A stretch of 64,000 nt of DNA from Fluviispira vulneris (GCF_014281055.1 NZ_JACRSE010000001.1:434001-498000); one strand, 5' to 3'; shown: positions 9,281 through 18,790, counted from the first letter of the stretch. Program-made: numbers and translations. The notes: a model not told the origin generated them from the sequence alone.

Positions 9281-9667
9281 ATGACAAAAAAAATTCTTAT
9301 TGGCAACGATCTTGTAAATATTCCTCGCTTTGAGCGCTCGCTCCTTGTGGGAAACTTTATTCAAAAAATATTTCACCCTGATGAAATCCTCTATTGTGAG
9401 AAAAAAGTTACCCAAAAATCAGCTTCTTATGCTGCTCGTTATGCTGCGAAAGAAGCTTTTGCAAAAGCTCTAGGCACAGGTCTTTATGCACAGGGGGTTT
9501 CTTTTTTAGATATTTGGATAGAAAATGAAGAAAATGGAAGGCCGTTCTTGAATTTGAATGACAATATTAAAGCCAAACTTAAAGAACAAAATATTGATGA
9601 TTTTGACGTGTCGCTGAGCCATCACATCGATTATGCGATGGCCACAGTTATCCTTTTTAGAAATTAA
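9281..9667 (+). CDS. acpS: Holo-[acyl-carrier-protein] synthase
   Basis: Transfers 4'-phosphopantetheine from CoA to the serine of acyl carrier protein, activating fatty acid synthesis. 128 residues as usual; the magnesium-binding Asp is in IGNDLVNI, the catalytic Glu in YAAKEAFAKALGTG, and the C-terminal SLSHHIDYAMATVI matches the family end. It is convergent with the acetyl-CoA carboxylase genes, so fatty-acid genes cluster here. Confidence 0.92.
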   Translation: MTKKILIGNDLVNIPRFERSLLVGNFIQKIFHPDEILYCEKKVTQKSASYAARYAAKEAFAKALGTGLYAQGVSFLDIWIENEENGRPFLNLNDNIKAKLKEQNIDDFDVSLSHHIDYAMATVILFRN

Positions 9668-9682
9668 TATTTATTAAATATA

Positions 9683-11023
9683 TTACTTAACAAACCCAGC
9701 TCTTTCTAAGAATCGTGTTGAGTGTTTTCCTTGAATAAAATCTGGATGTTGTAACACTTCTAAATGAAAAGGAATGTTGGTACGAATTCCGTCTACAACA
9801 AATTCTTTGAGAGCACATTCCATTTTTTTAATAGCCAGTTCTCGGGTGTCAGCTGTAACGATAAGTTTAGTCAACATGGAGTCATAATAAGGAACAACTG
9901 TATAACCATGATAGACAAAACCATCTACCCGAACGCCAAGTCCGCCTGGACTCGAATAAGCCGTGATTTTTCCCGGCCATGGAGCAAAACTCTTTGGATC
10001 TTCGGCATTTATACGACATTCGATGGAGTGGCCACGGATTTTTACATCCTCTTGAGTGAACGGAAGTGATTCCCCCATTGCCACAAGAATTTGGGCTCTG
10101 ACTAAGTCAATACCTGTAATCTGCTCTGTAACAGGGTGTTCCACTTGTATACGCGTATTCATTTCCATGAAATAAACGTTCTTATCGTCATCCATTAGAA
10201 ATTCGACTGTTCCTGCGCCATGGTAGCCCACTTCTTTTGCAAGTGCTACTGCATATGCGCCTATACGATTGCGTTCAGTTTCATTTAATAAATTGCAAGG
10301 AGCTTCTTCTATGACCTTTTGATGGCGACGTTGAACGCTGCAATCTCTTTCACCTAAGTGAACGATATTACCATGCTTGTCTGCCATAATTTGTATTTCT
10401 ACATGCCGCGGATTTTCAAGATACTTTTCAAGATAAACTTCAGAATTACCAAATGCAGCTGAGGCCTCTTGGCGGCAAGTTAAATAAGCCTTTTCGAGAT
10501 CTTCGATCTTGTGAACGATTTTCATACCGCGTCCACCCCCACCACCACTGGCTTTTAAAATAACGGGGAATCCGATTTCTTTTGCAGATTTTTTAGCTAC
10601 TTCGATATTTTCAATCGCTGACTTTGATCCTGGTAAAAAAGGCAAACCAGCCTTGCGTGCGACATCACGTGCAGCCACTTTTTCACCTAATTGGCGCATT
10701 TGCTCAGGAGTTGGCCCAATAAAAGTTATATTACATTTTCTACATATTTCAGCAAAACCTGCATTTTCTGAGAGAAATCCATAGCCCGGATGTATTGCGT
10801 CAGCTCCACTGACTTCAGCAGCTGCAATAATAGCAGGTATATGTAAATAACTTTTCTTACTCTCTGCAGGCCCAATACAAATACTTTCATCAGCTAATTT
10901 TGCATGTAAGCTGTGAGCATCTGCCTGTGAATAAATAGCTACGCTTTTAATACCGAGTTCTCGACAAGCACGAATAATACGCACTGCGATTTCACCACGA
11001 TTGGCGATAAGAATTTTTTTCAT
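9683..11023 (-). CDS. accC: Acetyl-CoA carboxylase, biotin carboxylase subunit
   Basis: Carboxylates the biotin carried on AccB using ATP and bicarbonate, the first half of malonyl-CoA formation. 446 residues, the standard length. Visible landmarks are the N-terminal KILIANRGEIAVRIIRACRE, the ATP-grasp glycine-rich loop ASGGGGGRGMK, HLGERDCSVQRRHQK, and EMNTRIQVEHPVTE carrying catalytic residues. It lies 28 bases after accB on the same strand, the usual accB-accC operon order. Confidence 0.97.
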   Translation of the reverse strand: MKKILIANRGEIAVRIIRACRELGIKSVAIYSQADAHSLHAKLADESICIGPAESKKSYLHIPAIIAAAEVSGADAIHPGYGFLSENAGFAEICRKCNITFIGPTPEQMRQLGEKVAARDVARKAGLPFLPGSKSAIENIEVAKKSAKEIGFPVILKASGGGGGRGMKIVHKIEDLEKAYLTCRQEASAAFGNSEVYLEKYLENPRHVEIQIMADKHGNIVHLGERDCSVQRRHQKVIEEAPCNLLNETERNRIGAYAVALAKEVGYHGAGTVEFLMDDDKNVYFMEMNTRIQVEHPVTEQITGIDLVRAQILVAMGESLPFTQEDVKIRGHSIECRINAEDPKSFAPWPGKITAYSSPGGLGVRVDGFVYHGYTVVPYYDSMLTKLIVTADTRELAIKKMECALKEFVVDGIRTNIPFHLEVLQHPDFIQGKHSTRFLERAGFVK

Positions 11024-11051
11024 GTGAATTTACTCGCAATATTTAATTTGT

Positions 11052-11585
11052 TTACTTAGATGGAGCAACAATAAAAAGCGGAGTGCCAAATTCAACAGGT
11101 TTTGCATTGTCTACTAGAATAGCAACAATTTCCCCATCAATTTCAGCTTCGATTTCATTCATGAGTTTCATAGCTTCGACAATGCAAAGTGATTGACCTT
11201 TTTTAATTTTTGCACCGAGCTCAGCAAAAACAGGAGCATCGGGACCGGGCGATCTGTAGAAAGTACCGACAAATGGACTCGTGATTGTTATCCCTTCTGG
11301 TAACTTTTTAGGTTCATTTTTATCTTCTGTTTTCACAATTGCAGATGGATTTTCATTCATATTTTCTGCAGATGCTATATTCTCTAAATTAACCTGTGGT
11401 GCATGCGCCGGAGATGCAACTTTAGCCACCGATGGTGCTGCATATGCTTGTGGTTGGAAAAGTGAAGTTTGCCCCACATTTCGTGCTAAAGATATTTTTT
11501 CTGCAGATGATTCAGCTTGCACGACATCAAAACCGTGTTTTGCCATAAGATTCATGAGTTTTTCAATTTTAGATACATCAATCAT
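11052..11585 (-). CDS. accB: Acetyl-CoA carboxylase biotin carboxyl carrier protein
   Basis: 177 residues. The C-terminal biotinyl domain has the canonical VEAMKLMNEIEAE, whose Lys is biotinylated, and the thumb region TSPFVGTFYRSPGPDAP. The N-terminal helical pair (residues 1-35) contacts AccC. Between the two is an Ala/Pro/Glu-rich flexible linker (about residues 45-95). First gene of accBC; upstream is a 250-base gap shared with the end of efp. Confidence 0.96.
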   Translation of the reverse strand: MIDVSKIEKLMNLMAKHGFDVVQAESSAEKISLARNVGQTSLFQPQAYAAPSVAKVASPAHAPQVNLENIASAENMNENPSAIVKTEDKNEPKKLPEGITITSPFVGTFYRSPGPDAPVFAELGAKIKKGQSLCIVEAMKLMNEIEAEIDGEIVAILVDNAKPVEFGTPLFIVAPSK

Positions 11586-11770
11586 TATTATTTTCCTCTA
11601 AATATATACCTTGCCTAAAAAACATGGGCTAAGATATAATGTACCAAGACAGATTAAAATGATAATTTTAACACTTTGTCAATCACTCTCAGATTTCTCT
11701 AATTCTTAGAACAAAGTCAAGACCTTGTGCTATAAAAGCGCGTGTAAAGCTTATTTGTATCATTTCTTTG

Positions 11771-11806
11771 AAAAAAAAAACCGGCATCGTTTGCGACGGG
11801 ACCGGT
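11771..11806 (-). terminator. Rho-independent terminator downstream of efp
   Basis: On the minus strand a hairpin with outer arms ACCGG/CCGGT and partly paired inner arms CGTCG/CGATG is followed directly by ten T. It lies about 35 bases after the efp stop. Confidence 0.85.
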
Positions 11807-11840
11807 GTCTATTATACAGAAGAATCTGTTTTTACTAAAC

Positions 11841-12416
11841 TTATTTTCTGCTTACGCGATCAACATAAACATTTTCACGTGTATCTATACGTAACACGTC
11901 GCCTTCATTGATATGAAATGGAACGCTCACAACAAGACCTGTTTCAAGGATTGCGGGCTTGCTTCCACCTGTCGCCGTATCGCCGCGCACTCCTGGGGCT
12001 GTTTCTACAACTTTTAGCTCTACAAAAGTGTCTGTTTCTACTCCGATTGGTTTGCCATTGAAAAAGACAACCTTAATCACAGAGTTTTCGATTAGATAAT
12101 TTTTTGTATCACCAACTTCCAGATTTGTGAGTGATATTTGCTCGTAGTTTGCTGTGTCCATGAAGTTAAAACCATCTGCATCTGCATAAAGAAATTGCAT
12201 ATTTCTTTCTTCCACATCTGGTTTTTCTAATTTATCACCACTCTTAATATTTTGCTCAACCACTTGACCTGTACGTAAGTTTTTCACTTTAGTGCGGGTA
12301 AATGCTGCTCCTTTTCCAGGGCTAACATGTTGAAAATCAACGATAACCCAAGGATCATTGTTTATTAAAACTTTGAGTCCGCGACGAAACTCACGTGTAT
12401 CATACATACTACTCAT
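11841..12416 (-). CDS. efp: Elongation factor P
   Basis: Relieves ribosome stalling at polyproline stretches. 191 residues from the ATG at 12416, which follows AAGGAG; the frame to 12455 only covers the leader. The N-terminal KOW-like domain contains SPGKGAAF, where Lys35 is the usual site of post-translational modification, followed by two OB domains ending in VSVPFHINEGDVLRIDTREN, the EF-P signature. No epmA/epmB or other modification gene is in the window. Transcribed alone, with a strong terminator. Confidence 0.96.
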   Translation of the reverse strand: MSSMYDTREFRRGLKVLINNDPWVIVDFQHVSPGKGAAFTRTKVKNLRTGQVVEQNIKSGDKLEKPDVEERNMQFLYADADGFNFMDTANYEQISLTNLEVGDTKNYLIENSVIKVVFFNGKPIGVETDTFVELKVVETAPGVRGDTATGGSKPAILETGLVVSVPFHINEGDVLRIDTRENVYVDRVSRK

Positions 12417-12522
12417 AAAGCACACTCCTTTTTCAGACGAAGCAGGAATTAACACCTAAAATATAAAATTGCAATTAAAAGCATTTTGCTTAAAAGACAA
12501 ATTATTCGGTAATTTGCACTAT

Positions 12523-13386
12523 TCAGAGTGAAAGCCAACCTTTTAGGGCATAGCCAACCACACCAAAATATTCATTTAAAATTGATACAGATTTTGCTGC
12601 ATTGGCAAAGTTAAAGACCCCTTCACCATACCCTTCTAAGGTTGCGACCGGAACAGGACAGACTTCAAATCCTTGATTTCTGAAAACTCTTTTTGCACGA
12701 AACATTTGTTGTGAACTGGTTAGTAATATAATTTTTTTTCCATAATTCTTTTTTTCAAATATTTCTTTGGTGAACAAGGCATTTTGATAAGTATTTTTAC
12801 TTTCTTTTTCTGCTATTAAACTAAAATTATTTATATCATATCCGTAGGTATATGAAGCAAAGTTTTTCATTGCTTCTGCTTCACTTTGCCCAACGTTTAT
12901 GTTTGTTCTTCCGCCCGAAAAGACAATCGGCAATCTTTGTCTGCTCCAAGCATTTTCATAGCCTGAGTTTTTTATCAAATGACTGAGACCCATTAAGCGG
13001 GTTTGTGCGACTGAACTTGGAATATTTTTCTGATATATACCAGAACCTAGTACAACGATTCCAGCAACTTCTTTTATGCAATCAGGCAAAGGAACATCAA
13101 CAAGACTTTTATTAAATATTTCACTAATATTTTCTTGTTGATTTCTTTCTGATCGAGTTAATAATGGTGATAATAAAAACTTTGGTGTTTCTTTATAGCT
13201 TAATATAATAATAAAAAGACTTGCAAACGTAAACAATAATTTAACAACTTTTTTAAATATACAAAACCACAACATAATGCATGCAATTACTAATATAATT
13301 GTTGGTAAACCGGCATCAAAAGTAAATTCTTTGATTATCCTTGCTAGGGTTAAATTCCATTCGGAAATAATAGATGCATCACCCAT
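12523..13386 (-). CDS. DUF218 / YdcF-ElyC family membrane protein
   Basis: 287 residues with two N-terminal hydrophobic segments (about residues 18-65) followed by a DUF218 domain: GIVVLGSGIY at its start, VFSGGRTNINVGQSEAEAM, the acidic/Asn motif EKESKNTYQNALF and ILLTSSQQMFRAKRVF. This is the ElyC/SanA/YdcF fold, members of which act in envelope integrity and lipid-carrier turnover; the specific activity here is unknown. Transcribed alone between efp and a small lipoprotein gene. Confidence 0.82.
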   Translation of the reverse strand: MGDASIISEWNLTLARIIKEFTFDAGLPTIILVIACIMLWFCIFKKVVKLLFTFASLFIIILSYKETPKFLLSPLLTRSERNQQENISEIFNKSLVDVPLPDCIKEVAGIVVLGSGIYQKNIPSSVAQTRLMGLSHLIKNSGYENAWSRQRLPIVFSGGRTNINVGQSEAEAMKNFASYTYGYDINNFSLIAEKESKNTYQNALFTKEIFEKKNYGKKIILLTSSQQMFRAKRVFRNQGFEVCPVPVATLEGYGEGVFNFANAAKSVSILNEYFGVVGYALKGWLSL

Positions 13387-13424
13387 TTTTATTTAATTCC
13401 TTTCAATTATATGTTTTATTAGAA

Positions 13425-13450
13425 AGCCTTTTTTATAATAAAAAAAGGCT
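13425..13450 (-). terminator. Possible terminator hairpin (perfect 10-base inverted repeat)
   Basis: AGCCTTTTTT and its exact complement flank a six-base loop, 63 bases past the stop of the small lipoprotein gene. The T-rich arm gives a terminator-like structure, though the trailing T tract on the minus strand is weak. Confidence 0.5.
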
Positions 13451-13512
13451 ATGCCTATTCGTCTTAACATATGATTTGGAAATAATAAATTTAGGTGATT
13501 GGAATTAGATTT

Positions 13513-13782
13513 TTATTCACAAAGCGTCGATTTGTATTTTTTATCATTGAGATCAAAACATTTTACGAAAGGTTGGTTGATGGTATCACAAAAACCTGCA
13601 TAGATTTTACGATAGACTTGACAGTTTTTCATAGCTTCTGCCCCATAAAAGGTAGCAATTTTATCCTTTTTTAACATTTCAGGATTTTCGACAATGAAAT
13701 CTATTTGCTCTTGTTTTGTACAAGAAGCAAAAGTAAGAGCTGTGATAAGAAAAGAAGCTCCTGCAAGTATTTTGAAAAACAT
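13513..13782 (-). CDS. Small lipoprotein, unknown function
   Basis: 89 residues from the ATG at 13782 (GAGG upstream; the longer frame to 13845 has no signal-like N-terminus). A lipoprotein signal peptide ends in LTFASC (lipid Cys about residue 21). The mature part is about 70 residues with four further cysteines (NCQVYRK, GFCDT, KCFD, TLCE), suggesting two disulfides in the periplasm. No known family recognised. It follows nrdB by about 75 bases and might be co-transcribed. Confidence 0.65.
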   Translation of the reverse strand: MFFKILAGASFLITALTFASCTKQEQIDFIVENPEMLKKDKIATFYGAEAMKNCQVYRKIYAGFCDTINQPFVKCFDLNDKKYKSTLCE

Positions 13783-13857
13783 ATTTATATCCTCAAATTG
13801 ATACTTTACATAGCTTACTTCTTTTTTGCTCTGTTTCAAAGGCACTCGGTGGCAGGA

Positions 13858-14841
13858 TCACCACTCAAGACCAAATCCTGTTTGATATTCTGTCACCCGT
13901 GTCTCGAAGAAATTCTTCTCTTTGGGAAGGTCCATAATCTCATTCATCCAAGGGAAAGGAGTTTCTTCTTCACCATAAATGGGTTCAAGACCAATGCTCT
14001 CAACACGTCTATCTGCAATATAACGAATGTATTTTGCAAACTGCGTATAGGAAAGGCCAAGCACATCACGTGGTAAGGCATCAGAAACAAAAGCATCTTC
14101 GAGTTCAACCACATGCTCAATGTTTTTTCTGACTTCTTCTTGCAATTCTTTTGTCCAAATATCTGCATTTTCCGATATGTATTGATTGATAAGCTTAGTG
14201 CCAAATCGGCAATGTAAACTCTCATCACGCACGATATATTCAAGTTGTTCTGATGTGCCCACGAGTAAATTACGGCGCTTAAAGTTAAGTAACAAAACAA
14301 ATGCACTGTAAAACTGCATTCCTTCCATGCCTATATAATAAGCACAAAGATTTTTTAAGAATAAAGAACGTCCTTCTGCTGTTTGAGTAGAGAAATCTGC
14401 ATTTAAAATACCTTCAAGAAATTGCGCTTGAAAATCATGCTTATCTTTAATTGTTCCTACTTTTTTAAATTCACTAAATACTTCTTGCTGATCCATCGAA
14501 AGTGATTCGACAATATGTGAATAACTCCATGAGTGGATACTCTCTTGAAATGCCTGTGCTGTTAAATACTGACGACATTCTGGATTTGTGATGTGTTTAT
14601 AAATGGCCATAATAATATTATCGCCAACTAACACATCGGTATTGGCAAAAAATGCGAGAATTTTTTTAATCAAATGACGCTCGTCATTGGTAAGGTAACC
14701 TTGATTTTTCCATTGAGCTATATCTTGCGCCATCGAAACTTCCTGTGGAAGCCAGTGATTTTTGCATAGATTTTTAAATTCATCCCAAGCCCAAGGGTAT
14801 TGAAAAGGCATAAGTTGAGTTTTTGTTTCGTTAATCAACAT
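13858..14841 (-). CDS. nrdB: Ribonucleotide reductase class Ia, beta subunit
   Basis: Holds the di-iron/tyrosyl radical that starts ribonucleotide reduction in NrdA. Ligand motifs are seen in order: an Asp in ANTDVLVGD, ESIHSWSY with Glu, His and the radical Tyr, EGMQFY, and RDESLHCRFG. The Tyr is present, so this is a classical Ia-type beta rather than the Chlamydia-type Phe variant. 327 residues. It lies 23 bases after nrdA on the same strand. Confidence 0.95.
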   Translation of the reverse strand: MLINETKTQLMPFQYPWAWDEFKNLCKNHWLPQEVSMAQDIAQWKNQGYLTNDERHLIKKILAFFANTDVLVGDNIIMAIYKHITNPECRQYLTAQAFQESIHSWSYSHIVESLSMDQQEVFSEFKKVGTIKDKHDFQAQFLEGILNADFSTQTAEGRSLFLKNLCAYYIGMEGMQFYSAFVLLLNFKRRNLLVGTSEQLEYIVRDESLHCRFGTKLINQYISENADIWTKELQEEVRKNIEHVVELEDAFVSDALPRDVLGLSYTQFAKYIRYIADRRVESIGLEPIYGEEETPFPWMNEIMDLPKEKNFFETRVTEYQTGFGLEW

Positions 14842-14864
14842 TTTAATTCTCCTTTAGCAATTAT

Positions 14865-17246
14865 TTATTGACAAGATTCACATTCAGGATTGTCAATCGA
14901 ACATGCTTTTGCCTCTACTGGCAATTTGATTTCATTTTTCCTAGATGAAAGACTTGATTTTTCAACACTTGTTGCTGCCTTAGTTCTTAAATAATATGTT
15001 GTCTTTAAGCCACAGTGCCAAGCATAGCGATACATCTCATCTATTTTTCTGCCACTCGGTGCAGACATATAAAGATTTAAGCTCATAGACTGGTCGATAT
15101 ATATTTGTCTCAGTGCTGCACAACGAATCAATTGTTCAGGCTCTATGTCAAATGCTGTTTTATAAAGTTCTTTAATATCTTGAGGAACATTTAAGGTATT
15201 TAAATCACCATCAGCTCTCTTTAATTCACGGGATAATTCGGAATTCCAAAGACCAAGTTCTTTTAAATCATCAATTAAATACTCGTTGATGATTGTATAA
15301 TCTCCACCCATATTACTTTTCACATATAAATTTTTATATGTTGGTTCTATCGACTGTGTACAATTCGATATATTTGAAATAGTTGCTGTTGGTGCCACTG
15401 CTAAACACAAACTATTTCGCATTCCCTGTGCAATTTGTGCGCGCACTTCATCCCAGTTCAGATTTTCTGTAAATCCATCAGCGGCTAAAATTTCTGAGCA
15501 TGCTCTCATTTCGCCATTTTTATCTTTATATTCTGTTGGTGCTACAGGATAATTTACGTGTGCTCCCAATTCACACACAGTGTCTTTTGGCACTTTTCCT
15601 TTTGACCAAGTGGATCCTGGATAAGAGCTGTATGAACCACGTTCTTGCGCTAAATTTGCAGAAGCTTTGATAGCATGAAAACTGATAAATTCTGTGATTT
15701 TTTCAGATAACCACATAGCTTCTGGCTTAGAATATGGGATTTTCTTCATATAAAGAACGTCTTGAAAGCCCATAAAGCCCATTCCAACAGGACGATGTCT
15801 GTGATTTGCAGTTTCTGCCGATTTTATTGGATAAAAGTTTTCTGTTATCACGTTATCGAGCATCCGCATTCCAACACTCACAGCATGTGCTAATGTTTTT
15901 GCTGGATTTTCAGATTGAAAAACAGCTTTTAAGTTAATGGAACCTAAATTACAAACTGCTGTTTCTTCGGCATTGGTATTTAATGTGATTTCTGTACAAA
16001 GATTGCTGCTGTGGACAACACCTATATGGCGTTGTGCACTTCTTAAATTACATGGATCTTTAAAAGTTACCCATGGATGTCCTGTTTCAAAAATCATTGT
16101 CAATATTTTGCGCCACAATTGTACTGCAGAAACCTTGCGGAAATTTTGTAACTCTCCACGCTCAGCCATTCTTTCATAGTTTTCGTACAATTTTTTGAAG
16201 TTTTCACCATATGAGTCATGTAGATCTTTAACTTCAGATGGGCAAAATAAAGTCCATTCTGCATTTTGCTCTACGCGTTCTAAAAATAAATCAGGCACCC
16301 AATTTGCTGTGTTCATGTCATGGGTACGGCGGCGTTCATCACCCGTATTTTTACGCAATTCGAGGAAATCTTCTATGTCTAAATGCCATGTTTCTAAAAA
16401 TGCACAGACGGCGCCTTTTCTTTTACCACCTTGATTAACAGCAATTGTTGAAGAGTCTTGCACTTTAATAAATGGAATAACACCTTGTGAACGACCATTT
16501 GTCCCTTTAATCCAGCTGCCACTTGCGCGGATATTTGACCAGTCATTGCCAAGTCCTCCTGCATATTTTGATAGCATGGCATTGTCTGAATACTGACGAT
16601 AAATATCAAGTAGATCATCTTGTGTTGTAGTTAAGAAACAAGATGACATTTGTGAGTGCTTCGTACCTGAGTTAAATAATGTAGGAGTACTTGGTACATA
16701 TAGCATTTGCGAAATGACTTCATAAAACTCTGCTGCACATTTCGTAGCAGCAGCAGCATTCTCCTCAGCAAGAGCGACTCCCATCGCAACACGCATCCAA
16801 AAATGTTGAAAAGTCTCATAACGCTGTCCTTGTTTATGCAATAAATAGCGATCATAAAGTGTATGTGCACCTAGATAATCAAATAGATAATTTCTTTCAT
16901 GACGAATACAAGAATTTAAATATTCGAGATCAAGTTCACGCAATCTCGGGGAAAGCTGTCCGTGCTCTGTTCCATATTTTACATACTCAGACAATGTTGG
17001 ATAAAGCTTTTCTTGTTCTGGCAATTCACTGAGAGTTGCTTCTAATCCAATTGTTTTTAAAACCTCTATACGTAAATCTTCTGCAAGTAAGGAGGCTGCG
17101 ATATAAGAATACTCTCTTCCTTGTTCTATGAGCGGTCTCACATTCAAAATAATATTTTGCAAAGTTGTGGTGAAATCAACCGTGGAAAAATTGAGATTTG
17201 TGAGATTTACCTTCGGGTGAAAAGGTTTATAAGAGTTCTTTGCCAT
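14865..17246 (-). CDS. nrdA: Ribonucleotide reductase class Ia, alpha (catalytic) subunit
   Basis: Reduces ribonucleoside diphosphates. 793 residues from the ATG at 17246 (AGGAG upstream); the frame to 17318 adds no homology. Active-site cysteines are visible in SQMSSCFLTT, SSNLCTEI and AVCNLGSINL, and the C-terminal thiol shuttle is PECESC. Compared with E. coli NrdA the first 50 residues or so, which begin the ATP-cone (VxKRDG...), are absent: the protein starts near the end of the cone region and has GREYSYIAASLL soon after. Allosteric activity control may therefore be altered. Preceded by paired NrdR-like boxes. Confidence 0.95.
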   Translation of the reverse strand: MAKNSYKPFHPKVNLTNLNFSTVDFTTTLQNIILNVRPLIEQGREYSYIAASLLAEDLRIEVLKTIGLEATLSELPEQEKLYPTLSEYVKYGTEHGQLSPRLRELDLEYLNSCIRHERNYLFDYLGAHTLYDRYLLHKQGQRYETFQHFWMRVAMGVALAEENAAAATKCAAEFYEVISQMLYVPSTPTLFNSGTKHSQMSSCFLTTTQDDLLDIYRQYSDNAMLSKYAGGLGNDWSNIRASGSWIKGTNGRSQGVIPFIKVQDSSTIAVNQGGKRKGAVCAFLETWHLDIEDFLELRKNTGDERRRTHDMNTANWVPDLFLERVEQNAEWTLFCPSEVKDLHDSYGENFKKLYENYERMAERGELQNFRKVSAVQLWRKILTMIFETGHPWVTFKDPCNLRSAQRHIGVVHSSNLCTEITLNTNAEETAVCNLGSINLKAVFQSENPAKTLAHAVSVGMRMLDNVITENFYPIKSAETANHRHRPVGMGFMGFQDVLYMKKIPYSKPEAMWLSEKITEFISFHAIKASANLAQERGSYSSYPGSTWSKGKVPKDTVCELGAHVNYPVAPTEYKDKNGEMRACSEILAADGFTENLNWDEVRAQIAQGMRNSLCLAVAPTATISNISNCTQSIEPTYKNLYVKSNMGGDYTIINEYLIDDLKELGLWNSELSRELKRADGDLNTLNVPQDIKELYKTAFDIEPEQLIRCAALRQIYIDQSMSLNLYMSAPSGRKIDEMYRYAWHCGLKTTYYLRTKAATSVEKSSLSSRKNEIKLPVEAKACSIDNPECESCQ

Positions 17247-17413
17247 GAAATATTTCTCCTGGTAGTACAAAGCATTGTCTTTTCTGAAACATAGGAAGCG
17301 AATAAGTATACCATACAAATGAATGGCATAGAGCGCATAACCTCACATCTGCCGCAAATCTTCACAAAAGAGGAGTTGCGACACCATAATTGGATAACGT
17401 AAAGTGTCTGCAC

Positions 17414-17429
17414 TTATCATATATAGTGC
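17414..17429. promoter_or_regulatory. NrdR-like box 1 upstream of nrdA
   Basis: TTATCATATATAGTGC shares 11 of 16 positions with ACACTATATATAGTGT, the right half being nearly perfect. It lies exactly 32 bases (start to start) from the second box, the usual three-helical-turn spacing of NrdR sites. Confidence 0.5.
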
Positions 17430-17445
17430 TATCCTATAATGAAAG

Positions 17446-17461
17446 ACACTGTCAATAGTGT
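17446..17461. promoter_or_regulatory. NrdR-like box 2 with embedded -35 hexamer
   Basis: ACACTGTCAATAGTGT matches the NrdR consensus ACACTATATATAGTGT at 13 of 16 positions with perfect five-base outer arms. On the minus strand it contains TTGACA (17450-17455), a consensus -35 hexamer reading toward nrdA. NrdR represses ribonucleotide reductase operons; no nrdR is in the window. Confidence 0.6.
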
Positions 17462-17556
17462 GGGAAATAATTTTGCTGCTCTAAAAATTCTCGAATTATT
17501 TTAGTATTTAAATAAAAGGCTCAATATATAAGCAGATAAAATGGATAAAAAAACAT

Positions 17557-17604
17557 AAAAAAAAGAGGTACTTTCAAGCGACGGCTTTGAGAAAACCATC
17601 TACC
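17557..17604 (-). terminator. Possible terminator of the upstream lipoprotein gene
   Basis: On the minus strand the segment folds with arms GGTA/TACC around an inner stem TCAAAGC/GCTTGA (one bulge) and is followed by a run of eight T. About 60-110 bases past the stop at 17666. The distance between inner stem and T run makes the call uncertain. Confidence 0.35.
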
Positions 17605-17665
17605 ATAAATTTGTATGGAAATATGCTCTTTGCCCAACCTTATTCGCAGGGGGGACACTATAGAG

Positions 17666-18790
17666 TTAATTCCCCGCCGTCAAATGGGATGGTTTATTTT
17701 TACTAATTTTATCAGATGCAGATTTTAAAAACGCCATTAGATTGTCACCCGCCTGATCGAGATCCTCACGAGTGCTCAAAGATATTCTTGTTTTTTTGAC
17801 AATTGAAAATGCTTTTGGTTCGATTAAAAGGGAATCTAAATAACGCTCAGAATGAGACCAGTAGATCAAAATAACAGCTGCAGCACGCTCTTTTAAAATT
17901 TCTTCTTTAGGCAATCCTTGCGGATCAGGCATACTGTAAAAAGATGTGGGAAAATATGGAGAAATTTTTACCACTGATTGCCTATCTGCTGAAAAAGTTT
18001 GAGAAAATGAACCATTAATGCAATTTGCAGAGATAACACTCGTCATTTTAGCAGGAAGTTGGAATATTTTTGTTTTTAATTCCTGCCCATTTAAAAACAC
18101 AGCACATTTATTTGTATTTAATAGTTTTACGGTTTTTTGCTTTACAAGATAAGGATTTGTTAGGTCTTTAAGTTTATTAATTATCAACACGTCGACTTGC
18201 GATTCTAATTTATCTTTTAGTGCAAAAGTAGCATATTTCTCATAGATAAGAGCATATGAACGAGCAACATGTGGAATATCCCAATTTGCTACAGCCGCCC
18301 AAAAAGCAAGTTCAGCATAAGTAAAACCCACTGAAGAAGGATTGTTTGACAAAAGCACCAAGGCTTCTTTCATAGCTGAACGCGCCATAAAACTCACTTT
18401 GGCTGTACGCTTTTTTAAAAAATGGGTTTTAATATTTTGTGCATAAAGCTGAAACCTATGTTCTACATCGATATCTGCTTTGCTCCCATTGCTATTAGCC
18501 ATCCATTCTTTATTTAAATTTCTATTTTGTACCGCGTGATAAATCCCATCTTCAGCTATACGGCGGGTAAAAGAGCTTGAAAAATAGGGTAATAAAATAG
18601 GGTCATCTGACGCATAAAAAATAAGAGCTTTTTGTAAGGAAATTGAGTTTTGCTGCGATTTTTTTTGTGGAGTAGTTTTTGCCGTTTGTGTATGAAATGT
18701 ACTGCAAGAAGACAAGAAGAGAGTCAATAAAACATTGATGAGACAAAATAACATAAAATAAATTCTATTTTGAACTAGTAAAAACTTCAT
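17666..18790 (-). CDS. Putative lipoprotein, unknown function
   Basis: 374 residues from the ATG at 18790, preceded by GAGGA (the frame extends to a TTG at 18802). A long hydrophobic signal region ends in LFLSSC, a lipobox. The mature part begins with a Thr/Gln-rich linker and continues as a mostly helical domain with a middle region FTYAELAFWAAVANWDIPHVARSYALIYEKYA that looks like a helical repeat, then a beta-rich segment around LNTNKCAVFLNGQEL resembling a PEGA-like carbohydrate-surface module. I do not recognise a family. Followed by a gap leading to nrdA. Confidence 0.7.
   Translation of the reverse strand: MKFLLVQNRIYFMLFCLINVLLTLFLSSCSTFHTQTAKTTPQKKSQQNSISLQKALIFYASDDPILLPYFSSSFTRRIAEDGIYHAVQNRNLNKEWMANSNGSKADIDVEHRFQLYAQNIKTHFLKKRTAKVSFMARSAMKEALVLLSNNPSSVGFTYAELAFWAAVANWDIPHVARSYALIYEKYATFALKDKLESQVDVLIINKLKDLTNPYLVKQKTVKLLNTNKCAVFLNGQELKTKIFQLPAKMTSVISANCINGSFSQTFSADRQSVVKISPYFPTSFYSMPDPQGLPKEEILKERAAAVILIYWSHSERYLDSLLIEPKAFSIVKKTRISLSTREDLDQAGDNLMAFLKSASDKISKNKPSHLTAGN

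Noticed and set aside
17465-17665. Riboswitch (cobalamin or similar) between the lipoprotein gene and nrdA
   Set aside because: No B12-box or other known conserved core seen; only a possible terminator hairpin.
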